Part shown: one piece after another, positions 35,929 to 47,346 of the stretch
Layout: each line of letters opens with the position of its first letter
Position numbering within the stretch: the first letter of the stretch is position 1
Assembly: GCF_020715565.1 (NCBI RefSeq)
Contig: NZ_CP085839.1
Span: forward strand, 806,001 to 870,000
DNA from: Nocardioides sp. Kera G14
GTDB taxonomy: Bacteria > Actinomycetota > Actinomycetes > Propionibacteriales > Nocardioidaceae
DNA: 64,000 nt
Direction: 5' to 3'
The notes under the pieces: model-generated
Seen by the model: only the letters and a program-made list of their open reading frames with translations
Told to the model about the DNA's origin: nothing
Database searches by the model: none
Translations under genes and position numbers: made by a program

Positions 35929-36939
35929 ATGCCTGAGTTCATCGTCCCCACCGTCGACATCACGCCGTACGTCGACCACGGCTCGTCCGCCGAGCGGGAG
36001 CGCGTCGCCGCGCAGATCGACGGGGCCTGCCGCGACGTGGGCTTCATCCAGATCGTCGGCCACGGGATCGCCCAGCAGACCATTGACGCCTTCGCGGCCG
36101 CGATGGACACGTTCTTCGACCAGCCGCTCGACGCGAAGTGCGCCCTCATCCGCCCCGCCTCGGAGAACCGCGGCTACACCGCTCCGAAGTCCGAGTCGCT
36201 CGCGCTGAGTGCGGGCGTGCAGTCCGAGACGCGGATGAAGGACTTCTTCGAGGCCTTCAACATCGGTCGCGAGGGCAACACCTGGCCGGACGTGGTGTCG
36301 TTCCAGGATGCGGTGCAGGAGTGGTTCGCCGAGGCGGGCCGCGTCGCCCGCACCATGACGGAGATCTTCGAGGACGCCCTCGGCCTCGAGCGCGGCTTCT
36401 TCGCGGGCCTCTCCCGGAACCCCATCGAGGTCCTGCGGATGAACAACTACGCGCTGCCCGCCGGCACCCGGATCGAGCTCGACGAGGACCTCATCGGCAT
36501 GGGCGAGCACACCGACTACGGGATCGTGACGATCCTCTGGGCGGACCAGGTGAAGGGACTCCAGGTGCTTGGTGGCGACGGCGGGTGGCATGACGTGCAG
36601 CCCGCCGACGGTGCGCTGCTGATCAACCTCGGCGACCTCACCACGCGGCTGACCAATGAGCAGTGGCTCTCGACGCTGCACCGGGTGAAGCCGCCGATCG
36701 TCGTCGACGAGCAGGGCATCGGCACCATCAACCGGCGCCGCTCCGCCGCGCTCTTCTTCGACGGCGACCCCGAGGCCGTGATCGGGCCGCTGCCGGCCTT
36801 CGTGGACGAGGAGCACCCGGCGATCTATGCACCGGTGACCGTCGACGAGCACATCGCTGCCAAGCTCGCCGGGTCGCGTGCCGGCGTACTCAACGAAGGT
36901 GCGGCCCGCGAGGCCGAGCGCGTCCTCAGTGCGTACTGA
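35929..36939 (+). CDS. 2-oxoglutarate/Fe(II)-dependent oxygenase, isopenicillin N synthase-like
   Basis: 336 residues with N-terminal DIOX_N region (RDVGFIQIVGHGI) and the jelly-roll core. Iron ligands are H-T-D near residue 193 (GEHTDYGIVTIL) and a His near 250 (STLHRV), and R-x-S near 270 (NRRRSAALFF) binds 2-oxoglutarate. The substrate is unknown. A TAGACT box at about 35858 and AAGGGAG before the ATG give it a separate promoter and a roughly 60-nt leader. It is convergent with ppk2 with only 3 bp between. Confidence 0.85.
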   Translation: MPEFIVPTVDITPYVDHGSSAERERVAAQIDGACRDVGFIQIVGHGIAQQTIDAFAAAMDTFFDQPLDAKCALIRPASENRGYTAPKSESLALSAGVQSETRMKDFFEAFNIGREGNTWPDVVSFQDAVQEWFAEAGRVARTMTEIFEDALGLERGFFAGLSRNPIEVLRMNNYALPAGTRIELDEDLIGMGEHTDYGIVTILWADQVKGLQVLGGDGGWHDVQPADGALLINLGDLTTRLTNEQWLSTLHRVKPPIVVDEQGIGTINRRRSAALFFDGDPEAVIGPLPAFVDEEHPAIYAPVTVDEHIAAKLAGSRAGVLNEGAAREAERVLSAY

Positions 36940-36942
36940 CGC

Positions 36943-37833
36943 TCAGTCGCCGACGGCGCGACGGCCGCGCTTGACGATCTTGGGGTCGGGGGAGCCGACG
37001 ACGATGTCGTCCTTGCCGTCGTAGTCGACCGTGGAGAGGAAGTAGCGGATCGCGTTGAGGCGGGCGCGCTTCTTGTCGTTGGACTTGATCGTGATCCACG
37101 GCGCGGCCTTGGTATCCGTGCGGCGGAACATCTCCTCCTTCGCGGCCGTGTAGGCGTCCCAGCGGTCGAGCGACTCGAGGTCCATGGGGGAGAGCTTCCA
37201 CTGCCGGACCGGGTCGATCTGGCGGATGATGAAGCGCGTCCGCTGCTCGGACTGCGTGACGGAGAACCACAGCTTGGTGACCTTGATGCCCGCGTCGACG
37301 AGCATCTTCTCGAACTTCGGCGCCTGGTCCATGAAGGTCTCGTACTCCTCGTCTGAGGCGAAGCCCATCACCCGCTCCACGCCGGCCCGGTTGTACCAGC
37401 TGCGGTCGAAGAGGACCAGCTCACCGGCGGCAGGCAGGTGCTGCACATAGCGCTGGAAGTACCACTGCGTGCGCTCACGCTCGCTCGGCTTCACCAGCGC
37501 GACGGTGCGGGCGTGGCGCGGGTTGAGATGCTCCATGAAGCGCTTGATCGTGCCGCCCTTGCCGGCTGCGTCCCGGCCCTCGAAGAGCAGGACGTGGCGC
37601 TCACCGGTCTTCTGTTGGTGGTTCTGGAACTTGATCAGCTCCACCTGCAGCGCGTACTTCTGCAGGTCGTACTCGTCGCGGCCGAGCCGCTCCTCGTACG
37701 GATAGTTCTCACGCCAGGTGTCGACCGCACGGCCGGTCGCGTCGATCAGGAACGGGTCGTCGTCGTGGTCCTCGCCGATCGTGTGGCCGTCGATCTGGAG
37801 TCGGTCGATGTACTCACGCAGGTCTTCGATCAC
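36943..37833 (-). CDS. ppk2: Polyphosphate kinase 2
   Basis: 296 residues. PPK2 enzymes use polyphosphate to phosphorylate nucleoside mono- or diphosphates. Walker A is EGRDAAGKGG near residue 85, the catalytic VALVKPSERERTQWYFQRYV and FDRSWYNRAGVERVMGF segments follow. Single-domain class I architecture; donor and acceptor preference cannot be read from sequence alone. The start is GTG at 37833, 7 nt after TAGCCT on the minus strand. It is divergent from the cysteine desulfurase gene. Confidence 0.93.
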   Translation of the reverse strand: MIEDLREYIDRLQIDGHTIGEDHDDDPFLIDATGRAVDTWRENYPYEERLGRDEYDLQKYALQVELIKFQNHQQKTGERHVLLFEGRDAAGKGGTIKRFMEHLNPRHARTVALVKPSERERTQWYFQRYVQHLPAAGELVLFDRSWYNRAGVERVMGFASDEEYETFMDQAPKFEKMLVDAGIKVTKLWFSVTQSEQRTRFIIRQIDPVRQWKLSPMDLESLDRWDAYTAAKEEMFRRTDTKAAPWITIKSNDKKRARLNAIRYFLSTVDYDGKDDIVVGSPDPKIVKRGRRAVGD

Positions 37834-37891
37834 ATCCGCGAGGCTAGGGGCGTTCGGTGAACGCGCGGTGACGACCTAGTCTTGGGAGGTC

Positions 37892-39079
37892 ATGAGCAGC
37901 ACCGTCTACCTCGATCACGCCGCGACCACGCCGATGGTCCCCGCGGCGCTGGAGGCGATGACGCAGCACCTGCGCGACGTGGGCAACGCCTCCTCGCTGC
38001 ACGCCTCCGGCCGGCGCGCCCGCCGCGTGGTCGAGGAGTCGCGCGAGACCATCGCCGCCGCGCTCGACTGCCGGCCGGGCGAGGTCGTCTTCACCTCCGG
38101 CGGCACCGAGGCCGACAACCTCGCGCTGAAGGGGATCGCCTGGGCCCGTCGCGACGACGATCCCCGCCGGGTGCGCGTGCTCGCGACCGCCGTGGAGCAC
38201 CACGCCGTGCTGGACCCGCTGCACTGGCTCTCCACCGCCGAAGGCTTCTCGATCGAGCTGGTGCCCGTCGACGCAGCGGGCCGCGTGTCGCTGCCGGCGT
38301 TGCGTGGGGCCATCGAGCGTGACCCTGCGTCCGTCGCGCTCGTCAGTGTGATGTGGGCGAACAACGAGGTCGGCACCGTGCAGCCGATCGCCGACGTGGT
38401 CGAGCTGTGCACGGCGTACGGCATCCCGGTGCACTCGGACGCGGTGCAGGCCGTGGGCGCGCTGCCCGTCGACTTCGCCTCGGTCGGAGTGGATGCGCTG
38501 ACGCTGACGGGGCACAAGGTCGGCGGCCCGTACGGCGTCGGCGCCCTCCTCGCCCGGCGCGAGCTCTCCATCACCGCGCTCGTCCACGGTGGCGGGCAGG
38601 AGCGCGACATCCGCTCCGGCACCATCGACGTGCCCGCCATCGCCGGCTTCGCCGCCGCGGTCGAGCTTGCGGTCAAGACGCAGGGTGAGTACGCCGACCG
38701 GGTCGGTGCCCTGCGCGACCGGCTCATCCGCGGCGTGCTCTCGGTGGTTCCTGATGCGGTGCTCAACGGGGACCCGATCGACCGCCTGCCGGGCAACGCG
38801 CACTTCTCCTTCCCGGGCTGCGAGGGTGACGCCCTGCTGATGCTGCTCGACGCCCAGGGGATCGAGTGCTCTACCGGATCGGCGTGCTCGGCCGGGGTGC
38901 CGCAGCCGTCGCACGTGCTCATCGCCATGGGCGCCTCGGACGAGATGGCGCGTGCCTCGCTGCGCTTCTCGCTCGGCCACACCTCCACCCAGGACGACGT
39001 CGACACACTGCTCGCCGCGCTCGGTCCGTGCGTGGAGCGCGCCCGGCGCGCCGGCGGCTCCGGAGGCCCGCTCTCGTGA
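37892..39079 (+). CDS. Cysteine desulfurase (IscS/NifS family)
   Basis: PLP enzyme releasing sulfur from cysteine, here probably feeding MnmA for tRNA 2-thiouridine. The 395-residue product starts [11 protein letters not shown]. The PLP lysine is in [15 protein letters not shown] near residue 207, and the persulfide cysteine is in [13 protein letters not shown] near 330. TAGTCT and GGGAGG precede the ATG. It overlaps mnmA by 4 nt, as for the Mycobacterium Rv3025c-Rv3024c pair. Confidence 0.94.
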   Translation: MSSTVYLDHAATTPMVPAALEAMTQHLRDVGNASSLHASGRRARRVVEESRETIAAALDCRPGEVVFTSGGTEADNLALKGIAWARRDDDPRRVRVLATAVEHHAVLDPLHWLSTAEGFSIELVPVDAAGRVSLPALRGAIERDPASVALVSVMWANNEVGTVQPIADVVELCTAYGIPVHSDAVQAVGALPVDFASVGVDALTLTGHKVGGPYGVGALLARRELSITALVHGGGQERDIRSGTIDVPAIAGFAAAVELAVKTQGEYADRVGALRDRLIRGVLSVVPDAVLNGDPIDRLPGNAHFSFPGCEGDALLMLLDAQGIECSTGSACSAGVPQPSHVLIAMGASDEMARASLRFSLGHTSTQDDVDTLLAALGPCVERARRAGGSGGPLS

Positions 39080-40179
39080 AGGTGCTCGCTGCCATGTCCG
39101 GCGGTGTGGATTCGGCTGTGGCCGCAGCACGCGCCGCCGAGGCCGGCCACGAGGTGACCGGCGTCCACCTCGCGCTGTCGCGCAACCCGGCGTCCTACCG
39201 CTCGGGAGCACGGGGCTGCTGCACCATCGAGGACTCCAACGACGCCCGCCGTGCCGCCGACGTCCTCGGGATCCCCTTCTACGTCTGGGACATGAGCGAC
39301 CGCTTCCATGCCGACGTGGTCGAGGACTTCATGGCCGAGTACGCCGCCGGCCGCACGCCCAACCCCTGCCTGCGCTGCAACGAGAAGATCAAGTTCGCCG
39401 CGGTGCTCGACCGTGCCCTGGCGTTGGGCTTCGACGCCGTCGCGACCGGGCACTATGCCGTCCTCCGCTCGGGTGCTGACGGGCTCGTGGAGCTGCACCG
39501 GGCGTCGGACGACCGCAAGGATCAGTCCTATGTGCTCGGCGTGCTGACCCAGTCGCAGCTCGCGCACTCGCTTTTTCCCCTGGGGGACACCCCGAAGCCG
39601 CTCGTGCGCGAGGAGGCTGCTCGACGCGGGCTGCTCGTCGCCGACAAGCCGGACTCGCACGACATCTGCTTCGTCGCCGACGGCGACACCTCCGGCTGGT
39701 TGGCCGAGAAGATGCCGGACATCGTCGGGACCACTCCGGGGGTGATCGTGGACGAGGCCGGAGCAGAGGTCGGTCGCCACGGCGGAACCCTCGGCATGAC
39801 CATCGGCCAGCGCCGCGGACTCCACCTCGGCGTGCCTGCAGCGGATGGGAAGCCGCGCTTCGTCCTCGACATCGAGCCCGTCTCGGGCACGGTCACCGTC
39901 GGGCCGCGCGAGCACCTCGCCGTCTCGCACATCTCGGGCATCCGCCCCCTCTGGGCCGGCGCCTCTCCAGCCGGCGGCGTCCCCACCGAGTGCACCGTCC
40001 AGCTCCGCGCGCACGGCGACGAGCACCGCGCCGTCGTGACCGTCGGTGTCGATGGCGTCGAGATCGAGCTGCTCGACCCGGCGTACGGCATCGCCCCGGG
40101 GCAGGCGGCGGTCATCTACGACGGCACCCGTGTCGTCGGCTCCTGCACGATCGCCTCGACGGTCCGGGTCACCGGATGA
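39076..40179 (+). CDS. mnmA: tRNA-specific 2-thiouridylase MnmA
   Basis: Inserts sulfur at position 2 of wobble uridine 34 in tRNA-Lys, -Glu and -Gln. The 367-residue product has the PP-loop [12 protein letters not shown], the tRNA-binding region, catalytic Cys in [10 protein letters not shown] (~100) and in [11 protein letters not shown] (~200). GTG at 39076 is embedded in the desulfurase stop (GTGA). Confidence 0.96.
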   Translation: MKVLAAMSGGVDSAVAAARAAEAGHEVTGVHLALSRNPASYRSGARGCCTIEDSNDARRAADVLGIPFYVWDMSDRFHADVVEDFMAEYAAGRTPNPCLRCNEKIKFAAVLDRALALGFDAVATGHYAVLRSGADGLVELHRASDDRKDQSYVLGVLTQSQLAHSLFPLGDTPKPLVREEAARRGLLVADKPDSHDICFVADGDTSGWLAEKMPDIVGTTPGVIVDEAGAEVGRHGGTLGMTIGQRRGLHLGVPAADGKPRFVLDIEPVSGTVTVGPREHLAVSHISGIRPLWAGASPAGGVPTECTVQLRAHGDEHRAVVTVGVDGVEIELLDPAYGIAPGQAAVIYDGTRVVGSCTIASTVRVTG

Positions 40180-40202
40180 TGGACGTCCGTCCCGCGGCGT
40201 GG

Positions 40203-40284
40203 CCACAACGGCACATTTGTGGGGTTACGCGCCGCGTGCCCGCCGATGCGCCGGCGCGCAACCGTGCATTTGTGGGGTTGTGGC
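40203..40284. repeat. Two copies of a short CATTTGTGGGGTT repeat between mnmA and the MetE-like gene
   Basis: CATTTGTGGGGTT occurs at 40214-40226 and again at 40267-40279. CCACAA (40203-40208) can pair with TTGTGG (40217-40222) around the first copy, and the second copy ends in GTTGTGG. The 106-bp intergenic region is otherwise featureless. It may be a small dispersed repeat or an operator pair; the second copy ends just before the next ATG. Confidence 0.5.
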
Positions 40285-40285
40285 G

Positions 40286-41272
40286 ATGATCGCGACGGGC
40301 ATCGGGTCGATGCCCGGCGAGGACTTCGCCGAAGCCCAGCGCATCGTGCTCGGCGAGCTTGCGGAGCCCGTCGGCCTGCCGTACGTCGTCGAGCTGCCCG
40401 TCCGCGGAGCCGGTGCCACGATGATCGGTCGCACGCTGTCCCTGCTCCCGCTCGACGCCGACCTCCAGCCCGCCGGCTGGAGACTGACCGGCACCGACGG
40501 GTCGGCCGGCCTCGACCAGCGACGTGCGCGCTCGCTGCTCGCGCAGGACCTCGACACGGTCGAGGAGCTGACGCAGGGCTATCAGGGTGCCTTCAAAGCC
40601 CAGCTGGCCGGGCCGTGGACGCTGGCGGCCACGGTCGAGCGGCCCCGCGGCGACAAGCTGCTGGCCGACCACGGTGCCCGCCGCGAGCTGGCGCAGGCCC
40701 TCGCCGAGGCCGCACGCGACCATGTCCGCGAGCTGCGTCGCCGCATCAGCGGAGCAACACGGCTGATCATCCAGGTCGACGAGCCGGCGCTGGCTGCGGT
40801 GCTCGACGCCCAGGTGCCGACGGCCAGCGGGTTCGGCAGGCACCGTCGGATCGACATCCCTGAGGCGTCGGACCTTCTGGCCAGCGTCCTCGCTGCGATC
40901 GCGGACGAGGGTGCCGAGCCGTGGGTGCACTCATGTGCTCCGGGCGTGCCATGGGGCCTGGTCCGCGGAGCCGGAGCGGCCACGCTGAGCGCCGACTGCG
41001 CGATGCTCCGCGCTGCGGATCTCGACGAGCTCGGCGAGGCACTCGACGCAGGCGTGGGAGTCGCGCTGGGCGTCGTACCGGCGACCGGTGAGCTGACCGG
41101 GGACAAGCAGGTCACGGAGCGGGGCCTGCGCTGGTTGGACATGCTCGGTCTCGACCCCGAGGAGGTCGGCGAGAGGCTCGTGATCACGCCGTCGTGCGGC
41201 CTCGCCGGCGCTCCGGACGCCCGGGCCGCGCTGGCCCTCGCGCGCACCAGCGCCGCGTCGCTGAACGGTTGA
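40286..41272 (+). CDS. MetE C-terminal-like protein (B12-independent methionine synthase family)
   Basis: 328 residues beginning MIATGIGSMPGEDFAEAQRIV, typical of the short COG0620-type proteins found between mnmA and ligA in actinobacteria (Rv3015c-like by context). The fold is a UROD/MetE barrel; zinc ligand positions are suggested by WVHSCAPG and ITPSCGLAG. It lacks the N-terminal half of true MetE, so activity as methionine synthase is doubtful; a related thiol methyl transfer is possible. Confidence 0.8.
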   Translation: MIATGIGSMPGEDFAEAQRIVLGELAEPVGLPYVVELPVRGAGATMIGRTLSLLPLDADLQPAGWRLTGTDGSAGLDQRRARSLLAQDLDTVEELTQGYQGAFKAQLAGPWTLAATVERPRGDKLLADHGARRELAQALAEAARDHVRELRRRISGATRLIIQVDEPALAAVLDAQVPTASGFGRHRRIDIPEASDLLASVLAAIADEGAEPWVHSCAPGVPWGLVRGAGAATLSADCAMLRAADLDELGEALDAGVGVALGVVPATGELTGDKQVTERGLRWLDMLGLDPEEVGERLVITPSCGLAGAPDARAALALARTSAASLNG

Positions 41273-41282
41273 GAATCAGCCC

Positions 41283-41365
41283 TTGAAAGGGGCTTCAACC
41301 GGTGCTATTTCAGGAGGTGAGCGACCAGACAGGTCGCGACAACCCATTCCTATTGGAGGTGAACC
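41283..41365 (+). promoter_or_regulatory. hsp20 promoter, inverted repeat and structured leader
   Basis: TTGAAA (41283-41288) and TATTTC (41306-41311) are 17 nt apart. TTGAA-N6-TTCAA (41283-41298) overlaps the -35, resembling half of a HAIR/HspR-type operator. In the leader, GCGACC/GGTCGC (41321-41337) forms a hairpin. CATTCC (41345-41350) can pair with the Shine-Dalgarno region GGAG-G-UG (41355-41361), leaving one bulged G, reminiscent of a ROSE-type RNA thermometer. Pairings were found by eye. Confidence 0.5.
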
Positions 41366-41815
41366 ATGTTGATGAGGACCGACCCGTTCCGAGACTTCGA
41401 CAGGCTTGCCCGCGAGGTCCTCGGGAATGGCACGAGCACCAGGCCGGCGGTCATGCCGATCGACGCCTGGCGCGAAGGGGAGAAGCTGATCGTCGAGTTC
41501 GACCTGCCCGGCATCGCGCCGGACACGCTCGACGTCGACGTGGAGCGCAACGTCCTGACGGTGAAGGCGGAGCGCCCGGCGCGCAACGGTGACTGGGAGA
41601 TGCTGGCGTCGGAGCGTCCGACCGGCCTCTTCAGCCGCCAGCTCGTCCTCGGCGACAACCTCGACCTCGAGCAGGTCGACGCCCATTACGAGCACGGCGT
41701 CCTGCGCCTGTCCATCCCCGTCGCAGAGCGCGCCCGCCCGCGCAAGATCTCCGTTCGCACGGCGGACGGCACGACGCTGACCGCCCCGGGTGAGCCCGAG
41801 GCCATCAGCGCCTGA
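41366..41815 (+). CDS. Hsp20/alpha-crystallin small heat shock protein
   Basis: 149-residue ATP-independent holdase. N-terminal [13 protein letters not shown], alpha-crystallin domain around residues 28-130 ([46 protein letters not shown]) and a short tail. GGAGG at 41355-41359 precedes the ATG. Probably heat-inducible given the promoter architecture. Followed by a perfect hairpin that overlaps the next gene's start region. Confidence 0.95.
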   Translation: MLMRTDPFRDFDRLAREVLGNGTSTRPAVMPIDAWREGEKLIVEFDLPGIAPDTLDVDVERNVLTVKAERPARNGDWEMLASERPTGLFSRQLVLGDNLDLEQVDAHYEHGVLRLSIPVAERARPRKISVRTADGTTLTAPGEPEAISA

Positions 41816-41832
41816 ATCCCTCCCTGTCCGTC

Positions 41833-41876
41833 GGGTACCTCCTTGTGGAGAGCACTCTCACCACAAGGAGGTACCC
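41833..41876 (+). promoter_or_regulatory. Perfect 16-bp hairpin enclosing the PfpI gene ribosome-binding site
   Basis: GGGTACCTCCTTGTGG (41833-41848) is the exact reverse complement of CCACAAGGAGGTACCC (41861-41876), with a 12-nt loop. The Shine-Dalgarno AAGGAGG (41865-41871) is wholly inside the 3' arm and the last paired base abuts the ATG at 41877. In RNA this should block translation of the downstream gene, unless melted or bypassed; it could also terminate hsp20 transcription. Confidence 0.85.
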
Positions 41877-42425
41877 ATGTCCCACCTGAGCGGCACCAAG
41901 ATCGCCATCATCGCCACCGACTTCTTCGAGGAGCCCGAGCTGCTGGTCCCGCGCGACAGGCTGCGTGAGGCCGGAGCCGAGGTCAGGGTCTACTCGGCCA
42001 GCGGCGAGGCCATCCAGGCAGTCCAGGGCGACACCGACAAGTCCCAGAAGGTCGAGGTGGACGGCTCGTTGGCCGACCTCGACGTGACCGCCGTCGATGC
42101 GGTGGTCGTGCCCGGCGGCACCGTCAACGCCGATCATCTCCGGCTGGAGGAGGAGGCGCAGCGCATCGTCCGTGAGGCCGACGGTGCGGGCAAGCCGATC
42201 GCCGTGATCTGCCACGGCCCGTGGCTCCTGGTCAATGCGGGACTCGCGAAGGGCCGCCGCCTCACCAGTTGGCCGAGCCTCGAGCAGGATCTGCGCAACG
42301 CCGGCGCCGAGTGGGTCGATGAGGAGGTCGTCGTGGACGGCAACCTGATCACCAGTCGCAAGCCCGACGACCTGCCCGCCTTCGTCTCCGCGATCGAGGA
42401 GAAGTTGACTCCCGCGCACGTCTGA
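41877..42425 (+). CDS. DJ-1/PfpI-superfamily class I amidotransferase-like protein
   Basis: 182 residues of the PfpI/Hsp31 type (protease, glyoxalase/deglycase or chaperone activities are claimed for the family). The nucleophile elbow is AVICHGPWLLV with Cys near residue 108 followed by His, and an N-terminal Glu (FFEEPELLVPRDRL) completes the usual site. The ATG at 41877 is fixed by AAGGAGG. It lies 61 nt after hsp20, so the two are likely stress-linked. Confidence 0.93.
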   Translation: MSHLSGTKIAIIATDFFEEPELLVPRDRLREAGAEVRVYSASGEAIQAVQGDTDKSQKVEVDGSLADLDVTAVDAVVVPGGTVNADHLRLEEEAQRIVREADGAGKPIAVICHGPWLLVNAGLAKGRRLTSWPSLEQDLRNAGAEWVDEEVVVDGNLITSRKPDDLPAFVSAIEEKLTPAHV

Positions 42426-42446
42426 ATCCCTGTCGACGTACGACGA

Positions 42447-42476
42447 CGGCGGCCGCCCCGATCGGGGCGGCCGCCG
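42447..42476. terminator. Bidirectional GC-rich hairpin terminator
   Basis: CGGCGGCCGCCCC (42447-42459) pairs perfectly with GGGGCGGCCGCCG (42464-42476) around GATC, 21 nt after the PfpI stop. It also serves the convergent MFS gene whose stop is about 100 bp away. No T-run. The remaining 97 bp to the MFS stop shows nothing recognisable. Confidence 0.75.
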
Positions 42477-42573
42477 CGTGGTGTTGCTGGGTCAGTCGTC
42501 AGCCGACGGACGACGCTTCGCGCCGTTGCTCGTGCGCTCGCGGCATGAGCTCGCAAGCGGCTCGGCCGCTCAC

Positions 42574-44211
42574 TTACATCGCATGCACACCCTCGGGGCC
42601 GTCGGTGGCGAGTTCGGAGTGCTTCACGTTGAGGAAGACCCAGATGAGCGCCGAGGCGACGAGCATCATGACCGCGCCGACGAGGAACGCGTGGGTGGCG
42701 CCCTCGGGGAAGCTGCCCTGGTAGACGGCAGCCTGCAGGACGGTCATGTCGGAGCCGGGGACGGGGGCCGAGCCCTTGTCGCCGAGTGCCTGCGCCAGCG
42801 GGCCGGCGATCTTGTCCGAGGTGCCGTTGAAGTAGTGCAGCGCCACGGTGGAGAGGGCCGCGACGCCGATGGCGCCACCGACCTGCTGCATCGTGTTGAG
42901 CACGCCCGAGCCGATGCCCGAGTCGTGGTCGGAGATGTGGTGCATCGCCGTCTGCATCATCGGCACGAAGACCATGCCCATACCGATCGCCATGGCGACG
43001 ATCCACGGGAACAGGTGACCCCAGTAGCTGATGTCGTGGCCTACCGGCTGGTTGGCGCCGATCGCCTTGAGCACGTCGGCGGCCGAGTCGTGGACCGGGA
43101 CCTGGGAGTACATGTAGAGCGAGAAGGTGGCGATCAGCGTGCCGACGCCGGCGAGGTAGCGCGGGTCGATGCGGCTCACCAGGTTGGAGGAGAGGCCCGC
43201 GCCGATCACGATGCCGACCGAGAACGGCAGGAATGCGAAGCCGGCGTGGAGTGAGCTGTAGCCCATGATCAGCTGGATGAACTGGCTGAGGTAGAAGAAC
43301 ATCGCCATCATCGCGGCGGGAGCGATCATCATCGCGATGAAGCTGGTGACGCGGGTGCGGTCGGCGAAGATGCGCATCGGCAGCAGCGGGTGCTCAACGC
43401 GGGACTCGATGAGGACGAAGACGGCGAGCAGCACGACGCCCGCGCCGAGCGAGGCGAGGGTCTGCCAGTTGCCCCATCCGTAGGCCTCCTCACCGGCACG
43501 GGAGAGGCCGAAGACGATGCCGAGCAGGCCGAGCGTGCCGGTGACGGCACCCGGGATGTCGAGCTCGCCGTGGTGCTTCTCGGACTCTGCCAGGACGCGC
43601 GGCGCGAGGAGGGCGGCGATGATGCCGATCGGGACGTTGATGAGGAAGGTCAGGCGCCATCCGTCGACGTCGAGGCCGAAGACCGAGTCCAGGCCGGTCA
43701 GCCAGCCGCCGAGGATGAGGCCGATGGCGGCCCCGACCCCGGACATGGTGGCGTAGGCACCCATCGCGCGGGCACGCTGCGGGCCGGCCGGGAACGTGGT
43801 GGCGATGAGCGCGAGCGCAGCCGGAGCGGCGAGCGCAGCGCCGACGCCCTGCAGGCCACGGGCGCCGAGGAGGAGGCCCTCGTTCTGCGCCAGGCCGCCG
43901 AGGAGGGAGGCGACGGCGAAGATCGAGAGACCCGACATGAACATGAGGCGGCGGCCGTAGAGGTCACCGAGGCGGCCGCCGAGGAGCAGCAGGCCGCCGA
44001 AGGCCAGGGCGTAGCCGGTGACGATCCAGGTGAGGTTGGCCTGGGAGATCTTGAGATCGGTGCCGATGTAGGGCAGCGCGATGTTCGCGATGGTGCCGTC
44101 GAGGACGACCATCAGCTGCGCGACGCAGATGAGGACGAGCGCCCAGCCGAGGTGGCGGCTGCCGCCCTCGGGTGGTGCGGTGTCCCCGGTGAGGGGGGCG
44201 GTGGTGGTCAT
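42574..44211 (-). CDS. MFS exporter, DHA2 (EmrB/QacA) type, TetR-controlled
   Basis: 545-residue, 14-helix drug:H+ antiporter. LDGTIANIALPYI in helix 1 and motif A GRLGDLYGRRLMFM are present. Two His-containing loops (MHHISDHDSG) are cytoplasmic or external, unresolved. The ATG overlaps the TetR stop by 4 nt, so the pump is translated with its repressor. Substrates unknown. Distinct from the pump at 21.9 kb. Confidence 0.92.
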   Translation of the reverse strand: MTTTAPLTGDTAPPEGGSRHLGWALVLICVAQLMVVLDGTIANIALPYIGTDLKISQANLTWIVTGYALAFGGLLLLGGRLGDLYGRRLMFMSGLSIFAVASLLGGLAQNEGLLLGARGLQGVGAALAAPAALALIATTFPAGPQRARAMGAYATMSGVGAAIGLILGGWLTGLDSVFGLDVDGWRLTFLINVPIGIIAALLAPRVLAESEKHHGELDIPGAVTGTLGLLGIVFGLSRAGEEAYGWGNWQTLASLGAGVVLLAVFVLIESRVEHPLLPMRIFADRTRVTSFIAMMIAPAAMMAMFFYLSQFIQLIMGYSSLHAGFAFLPFSVGIVIGAGLSSNLVSRIDPRYLAGVGTLIATFSLYMYSQVPVHDSAADVLKAIGANQPVGHDISYWGHLFPWIVAMAIGMGMVFVPMMQTAMHHISDHDSGIGSGVLNTMQQVGGAIGVAALSTVALHYFNGTSDKIAGPLAQALGDKGSAPVPGSDMTVLQAAVYQGSFPEGATHAFLVGAVMMLVASALIWVFLNVKHSELATDGPEGVHAM

Positions 44212-44858
44212 TTCTTCTCCTTGGTGGCGGAAGGGTGGGCGAAGGCGAGCTCCCTCTTGAGGACGCTCGGCTTGAGTGCTGCGGGGAGGATGATCTGATC
44301 GATCACCTTGGTGATGACGTCCACGGTCGGCGCCTCGCCGAGTAGGAACGTCCGGTGGAGCACGATCCCGGCACAGGCCGGGGACATGAGGTCGAGGTCG
44401 AGGCCCTCGCGGAGCTCGCCACGATCAGCGGCACGGCGCCAGCAGGCGTCCGAGCGTTCGACCTTGGGAGCGATGAACCGCTCGCGGAACGCACTCGCGA
44501 ACTCCGGGTCGCGGCTGATCGCGGTGAGGACTCCGGCGAAGAGGGACGTCGACCTCTGGTCGTCGAGGCCGCCGTGGCCGCACATGACGGTGAGCAGGTC
44601 GCCGCGGAGCGTGCCGGTGTCCGGCAGCTCATCGCCCTCGTCCTTGAGGTTGGAGAGCGCGTCGACGACGAGGTCGACCTTGCCCTCCCAGTGGCGGTAG
44701 AGCGTCGCCTTCGACACCTTGGCGCGGCTGGAGACCGCGTCCATGGTGAATCGGTCATACCCGACCTCGCTGAGGACCTCGATCGCTGCGTCGAGGATCT
44801 CCCGCTGGCGGTCGCCTTCGACGCGCGGGCGATGGAGTCGGGGGAGGGGAAGGTTCAC
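44208..44858 (-). CDS. TetR/AcrR-family repressor
   Basis: 216 residues. The N-terminal helix-turn-helix (ILDAAIEVLSEVGYDRFTMDAVSSRAKVSKATLYRHW) is classical; the C-terminal ligand domain contains the TetR_C_ fold region VDLVVDALSNLKDEGDELP. The GTG at 44858 has AAAGGAGG upstream. It almost certainly represses its own operon through the palindrome at 44904-44928. Confidence 0.92.
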   Translation of the reverse strand: MNLPLPRLHRPRVEGDRQREILDAAIEVLSEVGYDRFTMDAVSSRAKVSKATLYRHWEGKVDLVVDALSNLKDEGDELPDTGTLRGDLLTVMCGHGGLDDQRSTSLFAGVLTAISRDPEFASAFRERFIAPKVERSDACWRRAADRGELREGLDLDLMSPACAGIVLHRTFLLGEAPTVDVITKVIDQIILPAALKPSVLKRELAFAHPSATKEKK

Positions 44859-44889
44859 CCGTACGCCTCCTTTCGCCTATCCGGGTTAA

Positions 44890-47265
<2,376 letters not shown>

Positions 47266-47346
47266 CGATGTAACGGGCAGCCCGCTTGGTGACATGTTCC
47301 TGTAGCGGCCCTCGGGACGGCCGAGGCCCCGACGCAGGAGATCCCC

